A stretch of 5,524 nt of DNA from Thermoplasmata archaeon (GTDB taxonomy: Archaea; Thermoplasmatota; Thermoplasmata; Lutacidiplasmatales; UBA184): NCBI GenBank assembly GCA_030039865.1, contig JASHUS010000186.1, positions 1 to 5,524 on the forward strand, written 5' to 3'. Under the pieces are notes generated by a model. That model was not told where the DNA came from. It ran no database searches and saw only the letters and a list, made by a program, of their open reading frames with translations. The translations under genes were made by a program, and so were the position numbers. Of the stretch, positions 1-5,524 are shown piece by piece. Position 1 is the first letter of the stretch, and every line of letters begins with the position of its first letter.

Positions 1-1869
1 CTCGTTCGTTCGGGTGCCGAAGCAGGCGCCGAAGACGACGAGCCGACCCCGCGCCGTGATCGTGAGGCGGCGATCGTTGGCTCCGGAGTCCGCCTCGCCC
101 GCCCCGCGCGCCTCGAGCCGTGCGCGGTCCGCGGGCGGGATCGGGTACCGCTCCCATCCCCCCTCGCGACGGACCTGCCCGATCTCCTGCGCGACGTCGA
201 ACGGTACGGGGAGGTCCTCGCCGGCCCACCGGGGTTCCTGCCCGATCTCCTGGACCGTCTCGACGAGAAGCTCGCCGTCCCGGTACTCGACGACCTTCCA
301 CGTCCGGCCGTGGAGGAGGAAGATCTCCTCGGGCTGGGCCAGGATCTGGGTGAGCACGAACCGCTCGTCGAGGGTCCCGATCAGTCGCCGGGTCGCGATG
401 TCCCGCAGGCGGTAGGTGCGCTCGTCGGGGATGAGCGAGATCGCGGCATAGAACCGGCGGAGCGTCCCGCGGCCCGGCGCGAGCTGGCGATCGCTCGCGC
501 GCGTCAGGCCGAGGCCCGCGAGGTAGTCGATGAGTTCGCGCCACTCGGCGTCCGAGAGGTCCCGGACCGCGGTCGCGTGCCGCAGGATCGTGATGAGCCG
601 CTCCCGATCGACGGTCCCTTCGGCGCGGAGCGCGGCGACGATCTGCTGGCTGGCCGCGAGCCGGTTGCGCGTCCGCCAGGCGACCGGCTCGACCTGCCCT
701 TCGTCGGCGCGCCGCGCGAGGACCGCGGCCTCCTCGAGATCGTCGTCGTCCAGGGCGAGGACCGTACCGTGGATCGTTCGGCCGAGCCGGTGGCCCGACC
801 GTCCCACCCGCTGCACGAGCCGGCCGACCTGATGCGGCGAACCGAACTGGACGACGTGATCGACGGCGCCGATGTCGATCCCGAGCTCGAGGGAGGACGT
901 GGCGACGAGGCCCCGAAGACGTCCTCCCCGGAACGCCTCTTCCGCCTCTTCCCGGACCTCGCGCGAGAGCGATCCATGGTGGACCGCGACCGCGAGGTCC
1001 GGCGCGAGCCGCTGGAGCCGGGCCGCGAGTCCCTCCGCGGTCGGTCGGGTGTTGACGAACACGAGGGTCGTGCGGTGCTGGCGGATCTCCTCCTCGACCT
1101 CCCGGAGCCCCGCGAGGAGGACCGGATCGGCCTTCAGCTCCCGGACGAGCGACGGCTCGAGCGGGGGTCGATCGTCCTTCGGTCGGTGGGCCGACAGCTC
1201 GACGATGCGGCGCTGCTGGGCCACCCGCACCTCGATCGCTCGGGGCTCGGGCGACAGGAATCGAGCGACCTCCTCCGGATTGCCGACGGTCGCCGATAGC
1301 CCGATGCGGCGGACCGTCCGTCCCGTGAGCGCGTCCAGGCGCTCGAGGGTGAGCGCGAGCTGCGCGCCCCGGTCCGATCCCACGAGCTCGTGGACCTCGT
1401 CGACCACGACCGTACGAACGTTCGCGAGCGAGGCGCGCAGGTGACGGCCGACGAGCATGATCTGGAGCGTCTCGGGGGTGGTGAGCAAGAGGTCGGGGGG
1501 ATGCCGGGACTGCGCCGCGCGCGCCGCCGCCGGGGTGTCGCCGTGCCGCACCGCCGCCGTGAGCCCCACATCGCGCACGAGGGCGACGAGCCGGTGCTCG
1601 AGGTCGCGGTTCAGCGCGCGCAGCGGGGTGACGTAGAGGATCGAGACCGGATCGCTCGGATGATCCAGACGGCGCGACAGGAGCGGTAGGAGGGCCGCCT
1701 CGGTCTTCCCCGTGCCCGTCGGCGAGATCAGCAGCGCATCCGTGTCGCTCCGCAGGACCGGGAGCGCGAGCTGCTGGATCTCCGTGGGTTCGGTGATGCC
1801 CTGGCGGGCGGCCGCCTCGGCCAGTCGGCGGTCGATGCCGGGAAAGGCGTCCGAAAGCTCCGAGCTCAT
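1..1869 (-). CDS. lhr: Lhr-like superfamily 2 DEAD/DEAH-box helicase, C-terminal end outside the window
   Basis: This is an ATP-dependent 3'-5' nucleic-acid helicase of the Lhr family, which acts on DNA and RNA:DNA hybrids and is linked to repair or nucleic-acid remodelling in the cytoplasm. The frame is open for 623 codons from ATG 1869 to the left edge. Visible motifs are: Q-motif region 24-37 (EPTEIQ); Walker A 49-56 (SPTGTGKT); Ia 81-86 (TPLRAL); Ib 130-133 (TTPE); DEVH box 157-160; SAT 192-194; motif IV 269-275 (LVFVNTR); motif V 322-334 (TSSLELGID); and motif VI 353-361 (QRVGRSGHR). Lhr hallmarks are DEVHEL with RGAQLALTLERL, the IPDE segment near 480, GTLDERFV (498-505), PRWAGEDLPVPFDVA (546-560) and FGACFGTRTN near the edge. 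Family proteins usually run to roughly 850-950 residues, so several hundred residues are probably missing. No Shine-Dalgarno site precedes the ATG (CCTCCC instead). It lies 51 bases behind the PPC gene and is probably co-transcribed with it. The subtype (aLhr1, aLhr2 or other) cannot be settled without the C-terminus. Confidence 0.95.
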   Translation of the reverse strand, partial: MSSELSDAFPGIDRRLAEAAARQGITEPTEIQQLALPVLRSDTDALLISPTGTGKTEAALLPLLSRRLDHPSDPVSILYVTPLRALNRDLEHRLVALVRDVGLTAAVRHGDTPAAARAAQSRHPPDLLLTTPETLQIMLVGRHLRASLANVRTVVVDEVHELVGSDRGAQLALTLERLDALTGRTVRRIGLSATVGNPEEVARFLSPEPRAIEVRVAQQRRIVELSAHRPKDDRPPLEPSLVRELKADPVLLAGLREVEEEIRQHRTTLVFVNTRPTAEGLAARLQRLAPDLAVAVHHGSLSREVREEAEEAFRGGRLRGLVATSSLELGIDIGAVDHVVQFGSPHQVGRLVQRVGRSGHRLGRTIHGTVLALDDDDLEEAAVLARRADEGQVEPVAWRTRNRLAASQQIVAALRAEGTVDRERLITILRHATAVRDLSDAEWRELIDYLAGLGLTRASDRQLAPGRGTLRRFYAAISLIPDERTYRLRDIATRRLIGTLDERFVLTQILAQPEEIFLLHGRTWKVVEYRDGELLVETVQEIGQEPRWAGEDLPVPFDVAQEIGQVRREGGWERYPIPPADRARLEARGAGEADSGANDRRLTITARGRLVVFGACFGTRTNE

Positions 1870-1920
1870 GGGAGGGGTCGCCGGTCAGCCCCACGCGGCG
1901 AAAACGATTCCGGTCGCTCG
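1870..1920 (-). other. short gap between the PPC gene and lhr
   Basis: These 51 bases probably lie within one transcript. On the minus strand an AATCGTTTTC stretch falls about 30-40 bases before the lhr ATG and is the only A/T-rich patch, so a secondary internal promoter is possible. No Shine-Dalgarno site precedes lhr. Confidence 0.35.
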
Positions 1921-2358
1921 TCAGCCCGCCGGGCCCGGCTCGAGGTCGAGCATCCGCAGGCCGATGCTCTCGAGCAACGGCCGTCCGAACGTCCGCCCCG
2001 GGAACGAGTCGATCGAGGCCTCGAGCAGGATCCCGATCGTGGCGCTCAGTAGGTGGCCGCCCACGAGCTGATAGTCCGGCCCGGCCGCGGCGATGTGCGC
2101 GTGGATCGACGGCGCCCCGTCCGCCCAGGCGATCGATCCCGAGAAGCCGACGACCTCGTGCGGTACGGTGAGCTCGCGGGGACGGTACTCGCTCCCGTCC
2201 CAGTAGCCGATCTTCGCCCGGTTCACCGATCCGATCCCCGAAACGATGGCGGCCGCGCGGAGATCCTCGCGGCGCGCGAACTCCGCCAGCGTCGGGAGCA
2301 CGTCCTCCCCGGGGTCCAAGCGGAGCATCCATCGGCTCCCGTCGCGCACGGCCTGCAT
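1921..2358 (-). CDS. PPC (DUF296) domain protein, stand-alone form
   Basis: This 145-residue protein is a single PPC/DUF296 domain, the fold also found in plant AT-hook (AHL) proteins; archaeal and bacterial stand-alone members form small trimers and are often annotated as DNA-binding, but their role is poorly defined. Visible features are the N-terminal strand with the LDPGEDVLPTL motif (14-24), the signature GIGSVNRAKIGYWDG (41-55), a HAH pair (His86 and His88) and GGHLLSATI (100-108) with His102. In known structures of the family, the equivalent histidines can bind a metal. There is no AT-hook, signal peptide or membrane segment, so it is probably cytoplasmic. I chose the ATG at 2358 because the residues before LDPGED match the usual short leader; the next Met (residue 11) would cut into the first strand. 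There is no Shine-Dalgarno site, which fits a leaderless transcript. It is the first gene of the leftward set, ahead of lhr. The family call is secure; a regulatory role is only a guess. Confidence 0.9.
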   Translation of the reverse strand: MQAVRDGSRWMLRLDPGEDVLPTLAEFARREDLRAAAIVSGIGSVNRAKIGYWDGSEYRPRELTVPHEVVGFSGSIAWADGAPSIHAHIAAAGPDYQLVGGHLLSATIGILLEASIDSFPGRTFGRPLLESIGLRMLDLEPGPAG

Positions 2359-2379
2359 CGTCCGCCGGATGCGTCAGCT

Positions 2380-2388
2380 CGGTATGGC
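2380..2388 (-). promoter_or_regulatory. possible weak archaeal promoter (TATA-like) for the PPC-lhr genes
   Basis: Read on the minus strand, GCCATACC lies centred about 26 bases before the PPC ATG at 2358, the expected distance for a leaderless archaeal transcript. The motif is short and weak, and the call depends on spacing and on the lack of a ribosome-binding site before this gene. Confidence 0.25.
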
Positions 2389-2402
2389 CGTTGTGGGACG
2401 AC

Positions 2403-2415
2403 AAAGGGTAACTGT
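2403..2415 (+). promoter_or_regulatory. possible weak archaeal promoter (BRE/TATA) for larE-uvrB
   Basis: AAAGGGTAACTGT sits in the least G+C-rich part of the central gap. Its TAACT core is 26-30 bases before the larE ATG, which is where a TATA element would fall for a leaderless transcript; the A-run before it could act as a BRE. It is a poor match to a canonical TTTATA-type box, so this is a positional argument only. Confidence 0.3.
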
Positions 2416-2438
2416 CTCGGTCGACTAGCGTGGGGCCC

Positions 2439-3257
2439 ATGTCCGATCGGCCGTCCCCCCGCCCTCGAAGCGACGTCGTCGCGCATCTACGCGCGGGCGG
2501 CCCCGCCCTGGTCGCGCTCTCGGGCGGCGTCGATTCCTCCGTCGTCGCGGCGCTCGCGGTGGAGGGGCTCGGACGGCAGGCCCTCGCGGTGACCCTGAGC
2601 GGCCCCGCCGTCGCCCGGGTCGAGGTCGATCGCGCCCGTCGGGTCGCGCGCACGGTGGGGATCGAGCACCACGTACTGGGCGTCGACCCCGTGGACCGGG
2701 CCGAGTATCGAGAGAACCCGGCGAATCGATGCTACTTCTGCCGCTCGATCGAGACCGCGGCGATCCGCGCGTTCGCGGCTCCCCGCGGAGCGTTCCACTA
2801 CCTCGACGGAATCCACATCGACGACCTGGCCGATGATCGCCCGGGCGTTCGCGCGATGGAAGAGGCCGGGTTCACCCACCCGCTCGTGTGGGGGGGCTGG
2901 AGCAAGCGAGAGGTCCGTGCGACCGCTCGGGAGCTCGGACTTCCCAACTGGGACGCTCCCTCGGACGCGTGCCTCGCCTCCCGAATCGCGCACGGGGAAC
3001 CGATCTCGCACGACCTCCTCGAGCGAATCGAGCTCGCCGAGGCGATCGTCCGGGAGCGCGGCTTCCGGCGAGTCCGGGTGAGGGTCCGGAGCGGTACGGC
3101 GCGCGTCGAGGTCGATCCCGAGGAGGTTCCGCGGCTCGTCGTCGAGCCGATGATGGCCGAGCTCCGAGCCGCGCTGCGGTCGGTCGGCCTGGGCGAGATC
3201 ACGTTCGATCCGTGGGGATACGGCGCCCGCCGGAGCCCGGAGGCGAAGCCCTCGTGA
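2439..3257 (+). CDS. larE: LarE-type ATP-dependent sacrificial sulfur transferase (PP-loop)
   Basis: LarE adenylates the carboxylates of the pyridinium precursor of the nickel-pincer nucleotide and then transfers sulfur; stand-alone archaeal homologues may modify other substrates. From ATG 2439 the product has 272 residues, close to the usual LarE length. The PP-loop SGGVDSS is at 28-34, NRCYFCR at 96-102, DGIHIDD at 123-129 with DDRPGVRAMEEAG just after, GGWSKREVRATARELGLPNW at 152-171, DACLASRIAHGEPIS at 176-190 and the RVRVRSGTARVEV strand pair at about 213-225. Cys178 aligns with the sacrificial cysteine of the Lactiplantibacillus enzyme (Cys176). The only other cysteines are Cys98 and Cys101, a CxxC pair, so a cluster-bearing, catalytic variant is possible. 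An in-frame GTG at 2430 would add three residues; I prefer the ATG. No Shine-Dalgarno site is visible. The stop overlaps the uvrB start. No larB or larC is in the window. Confidence 0.92.
   Translation: MSDRPSPRPRSDVVAHLRAGGPALVALSGGVDSSVVAALAVEGLGRQALAVTLSGPAVARVEVDRARRVARTVGIEHHVLGVDPVDRAEYRENPANRCYFCRSIETAAIRAFAAPRGAFHYLDGIHIDDLADDRPGVRAMEEAGFTHPLVWGGWSKREVRATARELGLPNWDAPSDACLASRIAHGEPISHDLLERIELAEAIVRERGFRRVRVRVRSGTARVEVDPEEVPRLVVEPMMAELRAALRSVGLGEITFDPWGYGARRSPEAKPS
3239..3243 (+). promoter_or_regulatory. Shine-Dalgarno site of uvrB
   Basis: GGAGG lies inside the last codons of larE, with ten bases between it and the GTG start at 3254. It supports this GTG as the uvrB start. It is the only clear Shine-Dalgarno match at any gene start in the window, as expected if an internal operon gene needs ribosome recruitment while genes at transcript starts are leaderless. 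Confidence 0.7.
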
Positions 3258-5281
3258 CGCCGCGGCATTCGGCCGCCCCCGCGCTACCGGGCCGGTTCGA
3301 GCTCGAGACCGACCTCGTGCCGCAGGGCGATCAACCGGCGGCGATCGATGAGCTCGTGCGGCGCATCGAGGCGAAGGAGAAGTACGTCACCCTCCTCGGC
3401 GTCACGGGCAGCGGCAAGACGTTCACGATGGCCCACGCCATCCAGCGCCTGCAGCGTCCGACCCTCGTCGTGAGCCCGAACAAGACGCTCGCCGCCCAGC
3501 TCGTGAGCGAGTTCCGGGCCCTGTTCCCCCGGAACGCGGTCGAGTACTTCGTGAGCTACTACGACTACTATCAACCCGAGGCGTACGTCCCGCAGATCGA
3601 CCTCTACATCGAGAAGGACGCCTCGATCAACGAGGAGATCGATCGGCTGCGCCACCGCGCGACGCAGGCGCTGCTCACCCGGCGCGATGTCCTCATCGTC
3701 GCCTCGGTGAGCTGCATCTACGGGTTGGGCTCGCCCGAGGACTACCGATCGTCGGTCGTCGAGCTGCGGGTCGGCCAGGAGATCTCCCGCCAGACGCTCC
3801 TCGAGCAGCTCGTCCGGATGAAGTACGCGCGGAACGACGTCGAGCTGAAGCGCGGGCGCTTCCGCGTCCGGGGCGGGACGATCGACGTCATGGGCGCCGG
3901 CGAGACGATCCACCGGATCGTGCTCGACGGGAGCACGGTCGGGACGATCGTCGAGCTCGAGCCGATCACGCTCGACGAGCGGCGCGAGCTCACCGACCTC
4001 CTGATCTTCCCCGCGACGCACTTCCTCACGGTCGACGAACGTCTTCGGGGGATCCTCGGCGAGATCGAGCAGGAGCGCGACCACCGCGTCGCGGAGCTCG
4101 AGCGGACCGAGAAGATCGTGGAGGCGCAGCGGCTGCGCTCCCGCGTGAACTACGACCTCGAGATGCTCCGCGAGACCGGCTACTGCTCGGGGGTCGAGAA
4201 CTACTCCCGCTACTTCGCCGGTCGCAAGGCGGGCGATCCACCGTACACGCTCCTCGACTTCTTCCCGGACGACTACCTCGTCTTCCTCGACGAGTCCCAC
4301 GTCGGCGTCCCGCAGCTCCAGGGGATGTACAAAGGCGACAAGAGCCGCAAGGACAACCTCGTGGAGTTCGGATGGCGGCTCCCGTCGTGCCGGGACAACC
4401 GACCGCTGAAGTTCCCCGAGTTCCTGGAGCACGTGCCGCAGGCGGTCTTCGTCTCGGCGACCCCGGGTCCGTTCGAACGCAAGTACTCGAAGGGGATCGT
4501 CGAACAGATCATCCGGCCCACCGGCCTCGTCGACCCGCCGATCGAGGTCCGGCCCCTCGGCGGTCACATCGCGGACCTCGTCCGGGAGCTCCGGGAGTGC
4601 GTGGCGCGCGGCGACCGCGCGCTCGTGACGACGCTGACGAAGGCGACGAGCGAGGAGCTCGCGACGTACCTCGCGAACCTGCAGTTCAAGGTCCGCTACC
4701 TCCACTCCGAGGTCGAGACGCTGAAGCGCGTTGAGATCCTGCGGGATCTGCGCCTGGGCCGCTTCGACGTGCTCGTCGGGATCAATCTGCTCCGGGAGGG
4801 GCTCGACCTTCCCGAAGTCAGCTTCGTCGCGATCCTCGACGCCGACAAGGAAGGGTACCTGCGGAGCGAGACGTCGATCATCCAGACCGCGGGCCGCGCG
4901 AGCCGGAACTCCGCCGGCCGCGTCGTCCTCTACGCCGACCGTCTCACCGGCTCGATGCAGCGAGCCATCGCGGAGATGGCGCGGCGGCGGAACGCCCAGA
5001 TCGAGTACAACGCGGCGCATGGGATTGTCCCCGAGTCGGTCCGCAAGGAGATCCGTTCGCTGCTCGCCCCCGAGGAAGCCGCGGCCTCCGGTGATCTTTC
5101 GATCCAGGGCCTCGGCCCGAAGTGGAAGGACCGCCTTCCCCTCCTGCTCGCGAACCTGGAGGAAGAGATGCGGCTGGCCTCCGAACGGCTGGAGTTCGAG
5201 GAGGCGGCGCGCATCCGCGACCGGATCCGGGAGCTGAAGCGGACGAGCGCGGCCCCGGTGGCGGTCGCCCGGGGTCGGTAG
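3254..5281 (+). CDS. uvrB: UvrB, excinuclease ABC subunit B
   Basis: UvrB is the damage-verifying helicase of bacterial-type nucleotide excision repair: UvrA loads it at lesions and UvrC then cuts on either side. The product is 675 residues, normal for the family. In order: FELETDLVPQGDQP start (15-28); Walker A GVTGSGKT (49-56); damage-probing beta-hairpin from YYDYYQPEAYVPQ (102-114); DESH box 346-349; SATPGP; REGLDLPEVSFVAILDADKEG; motif VI QTAGRASRN (544-552); YADRLTGSMQRAI; and a C-terminal UVR motif at about 634-662 (LEFEEAARIRDRIREL). The reading frame is also open upstream through larE, but homology begins only at about residue 15, so GTG 3254 is chosen: it overlaps the larE stop as GTGA and has a GGAGG ten bases upstream. 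Later in-frame GTG or ATG codons would delete the GDQP region or Walker A. Archaeal UvrB is generally regarded as acquired from bacteria; base and codon use here match the neighbours, so any transfer is old. uvrA and uvrC are not in the window. Confidence 0.97.
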   Translation: MTPRHSAAPALPGRFELETDLVPQGDQPAAIDELVRRIEAKEKYVTLLGVTGSGKTFTMAHAIQRLQRPTLVVSPNKTLAAQLVSEFRALFPRNAVEYFVSYYDYYQPEAYVPQIDLYIEKDASINEEIDRLRHRATQALLTRRDVLIVASVSCIYGLGSPEDYRSSVVELRVGQEISRQTLLEQLVRMKYARNDVELKRGRFRVRGGTIDVMGAGETIHRIVLDGSTVGTIVELEPITLDERRELTDLLIFPATHFLTVDERLRGILGEIEQERDHRVAELERTEKIVEAQRLRSRVNYDLEMLRETGYCSGVENYSRYFAGRKAGDPPYTLLDFFPDDYLVFLDESHVGVPQLQGMYKGDKSRKDNLVEFGWRLPSCRDNRPLKFPEFLEHVPQAVFVSATPGPFERKYSKGIVEQIIRPTGLVDPPIEVRPLGGHIADLVRELRECVARGDRALVTTLTKATSEELATYLANLQFKVRYLHSEVETLKRVEILRDLRLGRFDVLVGINLLREGLDLPEVSFVAILDADKEGYLRSETSIIQTAGRASRNSAGRVVLYADRLTGSMQRAIAEMARRRNAQIEYNAAHGIVPESVRKEIRSLLAPEEAAASGDLSIQGLGPKWKDRLPLLLANLEEEMRLASERLEFEEAARIRDRIRELKRTSAAPVAVARGR

Positions 5282-5343
5282 GGCCGTTCATCGAGGCGCC
5301 GACCGGCGCAAGGGTGAAGAGACCCCGACGACCCCGACCCGGA
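5282..5343 (+). other. gap between uvrB and cbiZ with a small hairpin and a tandem repeat
   Basis: The gap contains a five-base-pair G+C hairpin, GCGCC (5296-5300) and GGCGC (5305-5309) around a GACC loop, with no following T-run, so it is not a convincing terminator. It also holds a perfect nine-base tandem repeat, GACCCCGAC, at 5321-5329 and 5330-5338, ending just before the cbiZ ATG. No clear TATA box or Shine-Dalgarno site is seen. Confidence 0.5.
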
Positions 5344-5524
5344 ATGCGCGTCGTCCGTGATCCGGGTCGGATCGAGGTCCACGGCGCGTTCCGCGTCGTC
5401 AGCTCGGCGCCCTGGCACGGCGGGCTCGCGCGGGCCCGGCGGATCGTCAATGTCCAAGTCCCGCTGGACTTCGACTGTGACGTCCCCCGATTCTTCCGAG
5501 GGCTCCCCGCACCCTACCGCCGCC
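5344..5524 (+). CDS. cbiZ: CbiZ-type adenosylcobinamide amidohydrolase, N-terminal part only
   Basis: CbiZ cleaves the aminopropanol side chain from adenosylcobinamide to give adenosylcobyric acid, allowing salvage of incomplete corrinoids for coenzyme B12 synthesis in the cytoplasm. Only the first 60 codons are present and the frame is open to the right edge. The match rests on VVSSAPWHGGLARARRIVN (residues 18-36) followed by VQVPLDF, which fits the family pattern of a Ser-Ser-Ala turn, Gly-Gly, then Asn and a VP strand near the N-terminus. The usual Asn-Gly-Gly is His-Gly-Gly here. The chosen ATG has no Shine-Dalgarno site; an in-frame GTG at 5314 would add a basic ten-residue leader. The gene follows uvrB after 62 bases on the same strand, so it could be read through or have its own promoter. 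The remaining three quarters or so of the protein would decide the call. Confidence 0.72.
   Translation, partial: MRVVRDPGRIEVHGAFRVVSSAPWHGGLARARRIVNVQVPLDFDCDVPRFFRGLPAPYRR

Larger units (their letters stand above)
2359..2438. other. divergent intergenic region between the PPC gene and larE
   Basis: These 80 bases separate two divergent starts and are noticeably less G+C-rich than the genes. They must hold promoters for both directions. A short inverted repeat, TTGT (2391-2394) and ACAA (2401-2404) with a six-base spacer, lies between the two suggested TATA-like sites and could be an operator, although four-base arms are easily due to chance. No riboswitch-like or RNA-gene structure is visible. 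Confidence 0.6.

Noticed and set aside
310..1299. A 329-codon open frame on the plus strand opposite lhr.
   Set aside because: It is low-complexity, charge-rich and without family motifs, while the minus strand carries continuous Lhr helicase sequence with all motifs in register.
1712..2592. Overlapping plus-strand open frames across the lhr start and the PPC gene (for example 1712-2071 and 2053-2592).
   Set aside because: No recognisable domains, biased composition and complete overlap with better-supported genes on the minus strand or with larE.
2888..3253. Upstream extension of the uvrB frame through larE, which would give a 797-residue protein.
   Set aside because: The extension is the out-of-frame reading of larE and is Arg/Gly-rich. 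UvrB homology begins just after GTG 3254, which has a well-placed Shine-Dalgarno site.
3284..5020. A 578-codon open frame on the minus strand opposite uvrB.
   Set aside because: Its translation is an Arg/Asp/Glu/Leu-rich mix with no recognisable domain, as expected for the antisense of a very G+C-rich gene with few stop-forming triplets. UvrB on the plus strand is unmistakable.
5296..5309. Hairpin after uvrB as a transcription terminator.
   Set aside because: The stem is only five base pairs and no T-run follows; archaeal termination usually relies on T-rich stretches, which are absent here.
1..5524. Search for CRISPR, tRNA or rRNA genes, insertion sequences, defence or toxin-antitoxin genes.
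   Set aside because: No spaced direct repeats, no conserved tRNA arms, no transposase motifs and no unassigned gap longer than about 80 bases were seen.

Overview
The window is very G+C-rich (by eye about two thirds or more, with G/C at most third codon positions). It is densely packed with ordinary cellular genes. An Lhr-type helicase, a stand-alone PPC/DUF296 protein, a LarE-type sulfur transferase, a bacterial-type UvrB and the start of a CbiZ-type cobinamide amidohydrolase, mostly without Shine-Dalgarno sites at the outer starts, suggest an archaeon. A G+C-rich Thermoplasmata-like or other mesophilic euryarchaeal lineage would fit. This is an inference from gene content and translation signals; there is no rRNA or other marker here, and a bacterium is not strictly excluded.

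Layout: two gene sets point away from a central gap of about 80 bases (2359-2438). Leftward on the minus strand are a 145-residue PPC/DUF296 gene (2358-1921) and then, after 51 bases, an Lhr-like superfamily 2 helicase (1869-1) whose 3' end lies outside the window. The helicase reading frame is open from its ATG to the edge, with all helicase motifs in order. Rightward on the plus strand are larE (2439-3257), uvrB (3254-5281, overlapping larE by four bases in GTGA) and, after 62 bases, a cbiZ-like gene (from 5344) cut off by the right edge.

How the genes relate: larE and uvrB are almost certainly co-transcribed and translationally coupled, although one acts in nickel-pincer cofactor or sulfur-transfer chemistry and the other in nucleotide excision repair. 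LarE and CbiZ both concern cofactor chemistry; Lhr and UvrB are both nucleic-acid repair or remodelling motor proteins. No shared pathway can be shown from this window. I saw no RNA gene, CRISPR array, mobile element or long repeat, and no convincing evidence of a new biological system. The points most worth a second look are the three-cysteine LarE, its coupling to uvrB, the substitutions in UvrB helicase motifs and the uncertain start of cbiZ.
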